From: RGIG8244 sp045639325
Lineage (GTDB): Bacteria > Verrucomicrobiota > Lentisphaeria > Victivallales > UBA1829
Direction: 5' to 3'
Length of the DNA: 64,000 nucleotides
Assembly (NCBI GenBank): GCA_045639325.1
Contig: JAZUCU010000058.1
Location: 94,369 to 158,368 of the forward strand
Shown here in pieces: positions 44,488 through 52,911 of the stretch (the stretch's first letter is position 1; the number at the start of each line of letters is the position of its first letter). The translations under genes and the position numbers were made by a program. The notes under the pieces were generated by a model. That model did not search any database. It had not been told where the DNA came from and saw only the letters and a program-made list of their open reading frames with translations.

Positions 44488-45653
44488 TGCTGACCTCCGT
44501 TATTGTTGCCTTCGACTTTCTTTTTGACTTCAGGTTCCTGATTCAACTTGAGCCAGAGAGTGGGGGGGCCGAAGATCTTACTGTTATTATCGAGAATGAA
44601 TTTGTCTTTCACCTCTGCAGTTGCATTGGCAACGGTTCCGTAGTAGAGGGAAACGAATGTTGCTTCCGGTTTTGCCTTGAACTGCCGGACGATTTCATTG
44701 AAGTAAACAGCGTCTGCTTTGACCTGGGAGACGATGCGGTTCTGATATGCTTTTGCATCGGCAATGATCTTGGCAGAAAGTGTATTTGCCTGATTTTCCT
44801 GTTCAACCGCGTATGTACGGGCCTGTTCGATTACGGCAGAACTTTCTGCACCGGAAAGGAGCAGATTCTGGAATGCTTCGAAAGACTTGATCGGGGGAGC
44901 AACCAGGAGCAGATTCAAGCTTTCCAGTGTGATACCCAACTGTGCTTTTTCGATGTTCTTTTCGAACTGCTTGCGGACGAGAACTTCATAATTTGCTTTA
45001 TCAAAGTATGTTTTATCCACATCCAGGGAAGAGCTGACAGTAATAACTGCGTCATCAAGCAGGTTTTTCAGCATGACAGATGCGGTGCCGAGAGTGACCT
45101 GTTCGCTGGGACCGTATTCCATATCTTTGGAAATGACGGTTTCGCGGCTCATGCAGTTAAGGAAGTACTGTTTTGTATCAGTGATACGGTAAGTCATCTT
45201 CCAGTCACTGTGCATGATGGAGTTATCACCCAGGATTGTGTAGCCATCTTTACCGGGGGTAAGAGAATCGGCAGCGACCTGAGTCTGTTTCGCATTGGGA
45301 TTGTAAAGTTTCGCGGTATTGGAAGCCATGAACGCATTGCTGACGACTTCCTGTTTGATAATGGGAATACGCACGATTTTGTTGACGGGGTAGGGGAGGA
45401 ACCAGTGCCATCCGCTTTTGTAAACGTTGCCGTCTACAAATTTACCGAACCGGAGGACAATGACTTCTTCTTTTGTGGAGTCGACGATGAAAGAACCGCC
45501 GCATGTAAGGAACCATGCGAGCATGATAATGATCGCCGCGGCGAGTACAACGAAGACGGTCTTCAGGGCTTTGGAAAGCAGTTCAACACCGGGTGCGAAC
45601 TGCCCGTCCTGAGGAGCGGGTGCGCTGTCGTTATTGTGAATATGTTCGCTCAT
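44484..45653 (-). CDS. SPFH-domain protein, HflC/HflK-like (first downstream)
   Basis: A 389-residue membrane protein. Cytoplasmic start, one membrane helix at about 30-55 (VFVVLAAAIIIMLAWFLTCG), then an SPFH/band 7 domain (SFIVDSTKEEVIVLRFGKF, SGWHWFLPYPVNKIVRIPI, TYRITDTKQYFLNC) and a long coiled coil (TYAVEQENQANTLSAKIIADAKAYQNRI). SPFH proteins form large rings or cages on the membrane and often hold proteases or transporters. The frame opens at GTG 45662, but AGAGG lies better before ATG 45653. It overlaps the P-type ATPase start by 4 bases and follows another SPFH gene by 12. Confidence 0.82.
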   Translation of the reverse strand: MSEHIHNNDSAPAPQDGQFAPGVELLSKALKTVFVVLAAAIIIMLAWFLTCGGSFIVDSTKEEVIVLRFGKFVDGNVYKSGWHWFLPYPVNKIVRIPIIKQEVVSNAFMASNTAKLYNPNAKQTQVAADSLTPGKDGYTILGDNSIMHSDWKMTYRITDTKQYFLNCMSRETVISKDMEYGPSEQVTLGTASVMLKNLLDDAVITVSSSLDVDKTYFDKANYEVLVRKQFEKNIEKAQLGITLESLNLLLVAPPIKSFEAFQNLLLSGAESSAVIEQARTYAVEQENQANTLSAKIIADAKAYQNRIVSQVKADAVYFNEIVRQFKAKPEATFVSLYYGTVANATAEVKDKFILDNNSKIFGPPTLWLKLNQEPEVKKKVEGNNNGGQQ

Positions 45654-45665
45654 ACCTGCCACCTC

Positions 45666-46631
45666 TTACTGTGCGGATTTTTTACCGGCTGAGAGTTTAT
45701 CTGCTTCTTCTTTCAATTCAGAGAAATTGGTATTGAAAAGATTGAAGGGATTTGTGGATGTATCGAGGATCAGAGTTGTTTTGGAAGCCATGATCTTCTT
45801 CATAGAATCGAGTTTGCGGAGGAAAGCAGCAAGTTTGGGAGCCTGAGAGAAGGCTTCGTAATGTCTTGCAGCTTCTGCATCGCCGTCAGCCATCAACTTT
45901 TTCGCAGTACTTTCTGCTTTTGTGATGGTTTCCTGCTGTTTGAGGATGGCGTTAGTTTTGATTTTTTCAGCCTGTGTGCGGCCTTCTTCACGGATCTTGG
46001 CAGCTGCAGTCATACGTTCGTTTTTCATACGTTCTGCGATTTTGACCGCTGTTTTTTCCGGAACGCCGATGGAGATGAAGTTGACGGATGTAACTTCGAG
46101 ACCGTAACGTGCCATGACATCGCCTTTGATCTCATTGAGCATTTTATCTCTCATTTCGCCGAGTTTCATCTTTTTGGGATCGGTGTTGATCAACTGATCG
46201 TAGTTATAGAGACCAACCACTGCAGCTTTGGCTGTACGCATACGGCTGCTCAGGTAGTCTTCTGCTGCTTCCAGGCTGGCTGCAGTTTTGAACTGATTCA
46301 GATTTTTGATGCGGTAGAATACGTTGATCCCGATAACAACCTGACGTTTGTCGCGGGTTGTGGATTCTTCATATTTACCAATCTTGCCGTCGAATGTGCG
46401 GAGACGGACGTCATATTTGATGACTTCTTCGAAGGGAAGGGGCCAACGGAAATGGAGACCGGGCATAACACCTTCTTCCGGGGAAACGATTTTGCCCATG
46501 CGCAGGACAAGAGCACGTTCCGTTGCGGGGACCTGGTAAGTAAAGATCGCCAACAGGAAAATGGCAGTCACGATCAGACCCAGGATGATAGTAGGCAGGT
46601 AAAAACCTTTCTTCTTGCTTTTTTCACTCAT
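45666..46631 (-). CDS. SPFH-domain protein, HflC-like (second)
   Basis: A 321-residue protein with an N-terminal membrane helix (YLPTIILGLIVTAIFLLAIFTY, about 11-32) and an SPFH domain (VPATERALVLRMGKIVSPEEGVMPGLHFRWPLPFEEV, QVVIGINVFYRI, YGLEVTSVNFISIGVPEKTAVKIAERM). The C-terminal coiled coil (AAKIREEGRTQAEKIKTNAILKQ) and length make it closest to HflC, which pairs with HflK around FtsH. No FtsH gene is nearby; here it may pair with the SPFH genes on both sides. GGAG precedes ATG 46631. Confidence 0.86.
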   Translation of the reverse strand: MSEKSKKKGFYLPTIILGLIVTAIFLLAIFTYQVPATERALVLRMGKIVSPEEGVMPGLHFRWPLPFEEVIKYDVRLRTFDGKIGKYEESTTRDKRQVVIGINVFYRIKNLNQFKTAASLEAAEDYLSSRMRTAKAAVVGLYNYDQLINTDPKKMKLGEMRDKMLNEIKGDVMARYGLEVTSVNFISIGVPEKTAVKIAERMKNERMTAAAKIREEGRTQAEKIKTNAILKQQETITKAESTAKKLMADGDAEAARHYEAFSQAPKLAAFLRKLDSMKKIMASKTTLILDTSTNPFNLFNTNFSELKEEADKLSAGKKSAQ

Positions 46632-46678
46632 GTTAATTTACTCCATGTTATATTTTATTTTTTTGTTAACCTTTGGGA

Positions 46679-48694
46679 TTATTTACCGAGGACATTCAAG
46701 TCGGTATCGAGCAGGTCAAGAGAGGGTTTCGTTTCCAGATTGACCACGTAGTTTCTTGTATTGATCTTGTCAGACACGACAAATTTGCGCTGATCCTTGC
46801 AATCGTTTTCAAGGAAGTCCAAATAGGTGCGCAGCTGGAAGAGAGACGGCTGTTTGCGGAATGCAGAGAGCTGGCTGGTGAAACGGAAGGCATCCGTTTT
46901 TGCCACTTCGGTCACATTGAACTTGTAAGCCTTTGCTTCGGTTGTGATGCGCATTTCATCGATCATAGCAGTCTGAACGGTTTTGATTGCGGTTTCTTCC
47001 GCTTTGTATTTTTCAGACATGGCTTCTTCGGTAGCGCAGATCACGTCCTGGAAGGCTTCTGCCACATTGGGCATGGTTCCGGGAGCATCTTCGGGAGAGC
47101 CGTCTTCTTTTGCTTTGCCGACCGGCGGGTGAGCATCGTGCATACCGATGGAGATGATATCGACACCCATGTTGAGGCTGTCGCATTTTTTCTGGATTCT
47201 GTTGCGGAGTACGGAGGCGACTTCTTCACGACCGTAGGACAGGTCTTTCATGAAGTCGGTACTTGCGAAATACTGAGTAGCTTCCGCTTTACCGATGGAG
47301 AGGATGGCGTTGGAAACATCGGCGAACTGAACTGCGTATTCGTAGGGCTGATCTTTCTTTGCCTTGTAGTACAGCGGCAGAGAAACTTCGAGCAGAGAGA
47401 CCGGCAGGTCGGTATCGCCGACTGCGGCAGTATTTGTGTTCACGGTACCGGTTGCAACCAGGAAGGGATTGGCTTCCATGTAAGTTGCATGACTGCCAGT
47501 CCAGAGAACTACGCTGACTGCATTCTGCGTTTTTGCTTTATCCTTATTAAGAGTTGCGCCGATGGTGACGCTGTTGACTTTATCCACGGGGACGCGGAGG
47601 ATATCTTCGCAAGGCCAGGGCAATTTGAGGTGTACGCCGGGCTGGAGAACGCTTTTATCTTTCGGGAAAGCACCGAAACGTTCGCGGATACCGACTTCAC
47701 CGGGGGCGACTTCTGCGACGCATGTGAAGATCCAGAAGAGGAATGCCCACAAAAGGAATGCGGGAATCAGGTGTTTCTGGAAGAAGGAATAAATCCAGGT
47801 TTTGGAAACGCGGAAACCGAACTGATAGTCCAGAGAATCCGCAACGTTGCGCATGACACCGCCGGGTTCAGTAAAGATGGCGAGAAGTCTGCTTTCATAA
47901 ACAGGACGCTGTTCTCCGCCCTGGTTACGGGGACGGTAGAATTCAACGACGAAGTCGATGAGCAGTTCGAGAGTCAATACCGCATAGATGAAGAGGACGA
48001 CTTTTTCAACAATGACGTCATAACCTTTGACATCGGAATGAATCAAGAGTGCGCAGATTGCGGAGAGGAGCATAACGGCTGCGCCGAGGATGAGCCAGCT
48101 GCCGACGGGGCGGAGATAGCGGAATTCCTTGACATGACTCTGACCGACGAAGAAGATACCTCCGATGAAACTGAAGATGGCGGAGATCGCACTGAGGAAT
48201 GCCAGGTTGATGGGGTTCTTGGGAACTGTGGAACCGAGTGCGGCTGTTGCACCGCTGCCGAGCAGACTGTTGGTCCAGAATGCAACGATACCCGCTGCAC
48301 AGATCAGGAAGCAGAGGATTGCGATAAAGGGCGGGATATATTTTTCAAAGTTTGCCAGAGAATGTTTTGCTGTAAAGCGTACATCTTCTGAGATATCCAG
48401 GATGGATGCGACGGTGGATTTCCGTTTTTCGAGCAGCAATTTTTCTTCTTCCTGTGCTGCCATCCGGGTATAAAGTGCGGAATAGGTGGCTGCGCTGATG
48501 GAATAAATCATTGCGAGGACGAATGGAAGCAAGCCCAATGTGAAGAGTTCCATTCCGCTCCATTGATAGACGGGACCGACGAGAAAAATCGTCAAAGCGA
48601 GTGCTGCTGCAAGGACGAGTCCCACGATAGCAAGATTTTTTGCCAGACGTCCGCGCTCCATTGCGACGGACAATTGATTCTGTTCTCCTGTCAT
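46679..48694 (-). CDS. SPFH-domain protein with multi-pass membrane N-terminus (third, operon leader)
   Basis: A 671-residue protein unlike ordinary HflK. About seven hydrophobic segments fill residues about 15-310 (for example AIVGLVLAAALALTIFLVG, FIAILCFLICAAGIVAFW, SWLILGAAVMLLSAICALLI, LIPAFLLWAFLFWIFT). An SPFH domain starts near 325 (PGEVGIRERFGAFPKDKSVLQPGVHLKLPWPCEDILRVPVDKVNS), and a helical tail follows. This is the first gene of the operon. With two further SPFH genes it may build a mixed cage in the inner membrane that contains the P-type ATPase and the ABC exporter. Confidence 0.78.
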   Translation of the reverse strand: MTGEQNQLSVAMERGRLAKNLAIVGLVLAAALALTIFLVGPVYQWSGMELFTLGLLPFVLAMIYSISAATYSALYTRMAAQEEEKLLLEKRKSTVASILDISEDVRFTAKHSLANFEKYIPPFIAILCFLICAAGIVAFWTNSLLGSGATAALGSTVPKNPINLAFLSAISAIFSFIGGIFFVGQSHVKEFRYLRPVGSWLILGAAVMLLSAICALLIHSDVKGYDVIVEKVVLFIYAVLTLELLIDFVVEFYRPRNQGGEQRPVYESRLLAIFTEPGGVMRNVADSLDYQFGFRVSKTWIYSFFQKHLIPAFLLWAFLFWIFTCVAEVAPGEVGIRERFGAFPKDKSVLQPGVHLKLPWPCEDILRVPVDKVNSVTIGATLNKDKAKTQNAVSVVLWTGSHATYMEANPFLVATGTVNTNTAAVGDTDLPVSLLEVSLPLYYKAKKDQPYEYAVQFADVSNAILSIGKAEATQYFASTDFMKDLSYGREEVASVLRNRIQKKCDSLNMGVDIISIGMHDAHPPVGKAKEDGSPEDAPGTMPNVAEAFQDVICATEEAMSEKYKAEETAIKTVQTAMIDEMRITTEAKAYKFNVTEVAKTDAFRFTSQLSAFRKQPSLFQLRTYLDFLENDCKDQRKFVVSDKINTRNYVVNLETKPSLDLLDTDLNVLGK

Positions 48695-48785
48695 ACTTTC
48701 GTTCTTTCTGTTGTTATGTTAATAATCAATTAAACTTTCAATAAAAACCGGTTGGATTTTTCATCTGAAAATACGAAACCATAGA

Positions 48786-48813
48786 ATTATACTCCCATTT
48801 TTTGAAAACTCAA
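48786..48813 (-). promoter_or_regulatory. Promoter of the SPFH/P-type ATPase/ABC operon
   Basis: Minus strand: TTGAGT (48808-48813), 16 bases, TATAAT (48786-48791). The leader before the first gene is about 85 bases. No terminator is seen inside the nine-gene string that follows. Confidence 0.6.
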
Positions 48814-48844
48814 GTTAAAAATTGAATTTTTTTTAAATTTTCTC

Positions 48845-48873
48845 TTGCTATAAGGGGGTTTAGAGGTTATATT
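48845..48873 (+). promoter_or_regulatory. Promoter of the small membrane protein genes
   Basis: TTGCTA (48845-48850), 17 bases, TATATT (48868-48873), 43 bases before ATG 48917. Confidence 0.5.
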
Positions 48874-48916
48874 TACCGTATTTTAGAGCAAATCAGCCAT
48901 TTCAGGAGTTTTTTTT

Positions 48917-49561
48917 ATGCAAAGCAACAGATCATCCGTGATGAATAATCTTTACAAAATCGGTGATAAGATTTCGGAGGCAACGACTGGAAAAGATGTC
49001 AGTGCCGCGGATCAGACATCATCTTCCCCTGCCGGGCATGCGAATACCCCTGTCAGCCAGAGTGCAACTCTCAACAAAGCTTTGCTCCGCCGTTATGATG
49101 ATCTTCTGAAATCGAAACGCGATTTGACCGGACGCCTTGTTGCGGAATGTGAAGCTGTACGGCACAGTCATAAAAATGCCGGTGCGGTGATGGAAATTAC
49201 AGAAGCCGCGTTGAAGCAATTGGAAGAATATCTGGATACGGTTCAAAAGTCGGACAATGATTTTGACCCGGCGGATCAGCGCCGGCTTGCCGAAGAATGC
49301 CGGAAAATTGAAATCATCCGGATCGAAGTGATCCGTTTGCAGGCGCGGATGAAAAATCTCAATGAAAACGGCACCAGTTCCGGCAGCCGCAATGTTGCAT
49401 CGGAAAATCTGTTGATGGAACTGGAATCGTTGACTGTTTCCCAATTGTTCCGTTTCGGCTGGGCAGTTTTTCTTCCGTTGATTCTGGCTGCTGTTATTTC
49501 CGCACTTCTGATTTGTGCTGCAATTATTCTGTCCTATAACGGAGTGTTTCTGTGGCGATAA
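48917..49561 (+). CDS. Coiled-coil protein with C-terminal membrane helix, unknown function
   Basis: A 214-residue protein of no recognised family. Residues about 1-50 are polar and probably disordered. Residues about 52-150 are helical and charged with heptad-like spacing (LLRRYDDLLKSKRDLTGRLVAECEAVRHSHK, IEIIRIEVIRLQARM). One long hydrophobic segment near the end (FLPLILAAVISALLICAAIILSY, about 185-207) makes it a tail-anchored membrane protein. CAGGAG precedes ATG 48917. Its end overlaps the next small gene by 10 bases, so the two are probably partners. Confidence 0.55.
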   Translation: MQSNRSSVMNNLYKIGDKISEATTGKDVSAADQTSSSPAGHANTPVSQSATLNKALLRRYDDLLKSKRDLTGRLVAECEAVRHSHKNAGAVMEITEAALKQLEEYLDTVQKSDNDFDPADQRRLAEECRKIEIIRIEVIRLQARMKNLNENGTSSGSRNVASENLLMELESLTVSQLFRFGWAVFLPLILAAVISALLICAAIILSYNGVFLWR

Positions 49562-49761
49562 ACCGTGAGAATTATCAGGCGGAACTTGCGGCGCGCAAGT
49601 CATCAAGATCCCGGCATTTGAATTTGCAGTCCTCTCTGCTGCAATTGCCGGGCAGACGTCTGCAGGTAAATCAGAGAGAGACCAGTGCCGGAGTTTTGAT
49701 TACCCTGCGGGTGATTGCCGGACTTGCTGTTTTGACCGGGCTTTATTTTATCCTCTTTTAA
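49552..49761 (+). CDS. Small single-pass membrane protein, unknown function
   Basis: A 69-residue protein. A basic N-terminal half (RKSSRSRHLNLQS, PGRRLQVNQRE) and one C-terminal membrane helix (VLITLRVIAGLAVLTGLYFILF). The GTG start at 49552 has GGAG 7 bases upstream and overlaps the previous gene by 10 bases, which supports it as a real gene. Function unknown. Confidence 0.55.
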   Translation: MAINRENYQAELAARKSSRSRHLNLQSSLLQLPGRRLQVNQRETSAGVLITLRVIAGLAVLTGLYFILF

Positions 49762-49797
49762 ATATAATATGTATTAAGCAGGAGATTTTTGGTAGTT

Positions 49798-51135
49798 ATG
49801 TATAAATTTCCGTTTCAGAAAACAATTCCTTTGACATTGGATGAAGCGAAGAAAGCAGAGCGCAATACAATTTGTTCCGCCTGTTGTACCAGCATGGGGG
49901 ATGTACCGTTTGTTGATGCTGCGATCATCATTCTTTATGCCAGCATGCTTGGGGCGAATGATATGTTTTCCATGGTTACAACATCCTTATCTCCCTTGAT
50001 GGCTGGTTTGTTTTCTCTGCTGGCTACGATGTTTACGGGGCGTCAGAATTATCAGAAAACGATTTTGCAGATGACAGTATTATCCCTTTCCATGTTTGCA
50101 TTGATTGTGCTTGCACCATATTTCGGCAGTTGGTCTGTTCCGGTTTTGTTGATTTCCCTGGCATTGTTCGCATTCTTTCATACGGTTTATGTCGCGGCAT
50201 GGTATCCGTTGCTTTCCACATTTTTATATGATGACCGCCGGAGTTTTTATTTTGGCAGAATGCGTTTTACCTGGCAGAGCTGCTCGGCACTTTTTCTGTT
50301 TGTAGTCAGTTTGCTGATCGGTAAAAATCCGCCGATCAGTTATTTGCAGATCGTCATGTTTATTTCTATGATTATCTTTGCAGGTAAGATGTACTTTATT
50401 GCTGCTGTTCCGACTTTTGAACAACGTTCTGAAAATGTTGCGAAATTCAGTTTTCGTGAGGGTGTGGCGAAAGCGATGGCGAATAAACCGCTTGCCGGAT
50501 TTTCTGTTTATTCTTTTGTTTTGAATCTGGCGGCATACGGTACGATTCCGCTGGTGGCATTGTACATGAAAAAAGGTTTGAATGCACCGGATAACGTGAT
50601 TGTTCTGATTTCTTCGATTTCTCTTGCCGGGATGCTGGCCGGTTCCTTCTCTTCCGGCAGGATGATTTTCCGGTTCGGCATCCGCCCGGTTCTGCTTGCG
50701 GTGCACGGTACGTATGCCGTAACGAATCTGATTTTGTTTTTCCTGGGGAAGGGATCCATGCCGGATAATTTGCTTTATACGGTAATCGGGATTGCACTTT
50801 TTGCGTACAGTTTCATGTATGCCTGTTCTGATATTGCTTCTTCTTGCGAGATGATGACTCTTGCGACTCCGGGGAATAAGGTGGTAGCCATGGGATTTTT
50901 CAATGGTTTCAATTACAGCGGACGCGGCATGTCCCGTCTGTTGACATCGCTGATTCTTGGTTCGGGTGCGCTTGCCGCCAACTGGACATTGGGTGGATTG
51001 AACATCTCCCATTATCAGACTTTGTTTCTGTTGTATGCGATCTGCGTTGTATTTGCGGCATCTTTGCTGATTGTGGTTCCTGCAATATTTCCGAAAGGAG
51101 AATACCAGTATTCGGTCCCGACGACAGCAAAATGA
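49798..51135 (+). CDS. Major facilitator superfamily transporter
   Basis: A 445-residue membrane protein with about 12 hydrophobic segments and the two-bundle layout of MFS carriers. After the first pair, FSLLATMFTGRQNYQK replaces the usual GxLxDRxGRR loop. The second bundle begins near 230 (FSVYSFVLNLAAYGTIPLVALYMKKG) and contains GMLAGSFSSGRMIFRFGIRPVLLAV. The substrate is unknown. Start is ambiguous: GGAG at 49781-49784 is 4 bases before an in-frame TTG (49789) and 13 before ATG 49798; ATG is preferred. Confidence 0.75.
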   Translation: MYKFPFQKTIPLTLDEAKKAERNTICSACCTSMGDVPFVDAAIIILYASMLGANDMFSMVTTSLSPLMAGLFSLLATMFTGRQNYQKTILQMTVLSLSMFALIVLAPYFGSWSVPVLLISLALFAFFHTVYVAAWYPLLSTFLYDDRRSFYFGRMRFTWQSCSALFLFVVSLLIGKNPPISYLQIVMFISMIIFAGKMYFIAAVPTFEQRSENVAKFSFREGVAKAMANKPLAGFSVYSFVLNLAAYGTIPLVALYMKKGLNAPDNVIVLISSISLAGMLAGSFSSGRMIFRFGIRPVLLAVHGTYAVTNLILFFLGKGSMPDNLLYTVIGIALFAYSFMYACSDIASSCEMMTLATPGNKVVAMGFFNGFNYSGRGMSRLLTSLILGSGALAANWTLGGLNISHYQTLFLLYAICVVFAASLLIVVPAIFPKGEYQYSVPTTAK

Positions 51136-51166
51136 TGATTTTTTACAAAAAAAATGATGGTTTGAG

Positions 51167-51195
51167 TTGACAACTTGCTGGCATAGGGGTATATT
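51167..51195 (+). promoter_or_regulatory. Promoter of the ftsQ-like gene
   Basis: TTGACA (51167-51172), 17 bases, TATATT (51190-51195), 38 bases before ATG 51234. It is a near-consensus site. Confidence 0.65.
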
Positions 51196-51233
51196 ACGGG
51201 AGATTTGAACTTTAATTTTAACATAAGTATATC

Positions 51234-52109
51234 ATGGCAGAAGAAAAGAAACATATATCAAGGCGGGTAAAAATCATACTTGCGGCGGCATTTATTGTGG
51301 TTGCAGTCTGTGCTGTTATTGTCGGATTGTGGTTTGCCGGCAATGCATTATTCCGTGAAAATCCGCGTTTTGTCATCCGTGAAATTCAGTTGACTTGTGA
51401 TACCGGTTACTGGAATGGGAAGACGGAAGATGAACGTTTGCGTAAGACGGAAGAATTTGCAAAAGAGTTTGGTATTTATTACAAGACAGATTTGCAGACC
51501 AATACTTTTGATCTTGATCTGGCAGCCTTGCGTGCCCGGATTTTGCGGAGTCAACCGGAGATCCATGCATTGGAAATCCGGCGTCATCTGCCTGATATGC
51601 TGGAGTTTAATATTCGCAGTCGTATTCCCCGTGCGGATATGGGGAATGGTTATTTTCTGGATGATGACGGGACAATTCTTGATGCCAGATATTACAATCT
51701 ACCGAAAAACAGTTTGCCGTTTCTGAATGAATTTCCGAATAATTTACGGGATTTGAAGCGAGGGGATAAAGTGACATCCTCCGCCATTTTGACGGCATTG
51801 AAATTTATTCGCATTATTGATACATCAGATGACAATAAAATCCGCCGTATCAAGCTGAGTCAGATTGTTTGCTGCAACAAACCGGGCAATGAATATACCC
51901 AGTGCATGTTTGCTTATCCGGCTTCATCGCCAGCCATCCGCGAATTCCGGATTCAGATGCCGTATGTGATTTCGGATGCAGAATTCCGGGTATTGTTTGA
52001 ACGTTTGATTCCGGCATTGGAAGCCGGATTGAATTCGCCGCGCCACAGCAGAGTGATTGATTTGCGTTACAATGGCCCGGTATTCAGTCCTCAGCCTCCG
52101 ACCGAATAA
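51234..52109 (+). CDS. FtsQ/DivIB-like cell-division protein
   Basis: A 291-residue protein resembling FtsQ. One membrane helix (about 11-35) and then a POTRA-like region: RFVIREIQLTC, LDLAALRARILRSQPEIHALEIRRHLPDMLEFNIRSRIPRADM and GYFLDDDGTILDARY. This matches the FtsQ pattern of POTRA, a misacylated-looking RRxLPD motif and the following beta domain. FtsQ links FtsL/FtsB to FtsW/FtsI at the division site. The gene is far from a dcw cluster, next to a carbohydrate-binding protein. The similarity is moderate. Confidence 0.6.
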   Translation: MAEEKKHISRRVKIILAAAFIVVAVCAVIVGLWFAGNALFRENPRFVIREIQLTCDTGYWNGKTEDERLRKTEEFAKEFGIYYKTDLQTNTFDLDLAALRARILRSQPEIHALEIRRHLPDMLEFNIRSRIPRADMGNGYFLDDDGTILDARYYNLPKNSLPFLNEFPNNLRDLKRGDKVTSSAILTALKFIRIIDTSDDNKIRRIKLSQIVCCNKPGNEYTQCMFAYPASSPAIREFRIQMPYVISDAEFRVLFERLIPALEAGLNSPRHSRVIDLRYNGPVFSPQPPTE

Positions 52110-52155
52110 ATGAGTTGATAAAAAATAACAAAAAACAACATAAAGGAATCGTAAA

Positions 52156-52833
52156 ATGAGCCGTTACCTTGTACGCCGCGCATCTCAGCCGCCCCGTTTT
52201 GAAGATGATTTTTTCACTGGTGAACAGTGGAAGAATGCAGAAGTTATGACATTGGAAAATGCTTATTACAAGCCTGATATGAAGCCGGAAGATTGCTTCA
52301 GACCTTCCGTTAAACTCAAAGTTATGTATGATGATCAGAATATTTACGGTCTGTATTACGTGGAAGACCAGTATGTAACGGTCAGCCGTACCGGTTATCA
52401 GCAGTCTGTCTGCCGGGATTCCTGTGTGGAAATCTTCCTGCAGCCTCAGGATGATAAATTCCATTATCTCAACTTTGAATTCAGCGGCGGAACCGCCATG
52501 TTGCTGTACAATATTCAGGATCTCAAGGCAAAAGTGTATACTCCGGTTCCGGATGAAGATTGTGAAACAGTGATTCGCCGTTCCACACTTCCTGCCCGTG
52601 TTATGCCGGAAAATCCCGATCCTGTAACCTGGAAATTCTTCTTCCAGATGCCGATTGCATTGTTCGTCAAGACCGGTTTCAACGTCAATCCTTCTCTGTC
52701 CGGTCAGGTCTGGCGCGGTAACGTGACAAAGTGTGCGGATGATTCTTCTCACCCTGCCTGGCTCTCCTGGCAGCAGCTCACAAAGTTGAATTTCCACTTG
52801 CCTGAATGTTTCGGTGAATTTATTTTTGAATAA
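52156..52833 (+). CDS. CBM9-like carbohydrate-binding protein
   Basis: A 225-residue stand-alone domain of the CBM9/DOMON-like fold, the same fold as the N-terminal half of the glycosidase gene near 20 kb. Seen: VKLKVMYDDQNIYGLYYVED and SCVEIFLQPQDDKFHYLNFEFS, then WKFFFQMPIALF. No signal peptide or enzyme domain, so it may bind sugars inside the cell or be exported by another route. AAAGGA precedes ATG 52156. A terminator follows. Confidence 0.68.
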   Translation: MSRYLVRRASQPPRFEDDFFTGEQWKNAEVMTLENAYYKPDMKPEDCFRPSVKLKVMYDDQNIYGLYYVEDQYVTVSRTGYQQSVCRDSCVEIFLQPQDDKFHYLNFEFSGGTAMLLYNIQDLKAKVYTPVPDEDCETVIRRSTLPARVMPENPDPVTWKFFFQMPIALFVKTGFNVNPSLSGQVWRGNVTKCADDSSHPAWLSWQQLTKLNFHLPECFGEFIFE

Positions 52834-52846
52834 TCTTTTGACTGGG

Positions 52847-52889
52847 CATGGTGAATAGCATTTTATTATTCACCATGACATTTTGTCTT
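52847..52889 (+). terminator. Rho-independent terminator after the CBM9-like gene
   Basis: CATGGTGAATA (52847-52857) pairs perfectly with TATTCACCATG (52867-52877), 11 bp with a 9-base loop, followed by a T-rich stretch (ACATTTTGTCTTTTTT). Confidence 0.75.
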
Positions 52890-52911
52890 TTTTGATACGG
52901 AACTTATTTTT

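Noticed and set aside
42403..44493. A 696-codon open frame opposite the P-type ATPase
   Set aside because: The P-type ATPase motifs prove the minus strand is coding. The opposite product has a composition typical of a shadow.
37759..48694. A classical HflKC-FtsH protease-control locus
   Set aside because: No FtsH or other protease gene is present, three rather than two SPFH genes occur, and the partners are transporters.
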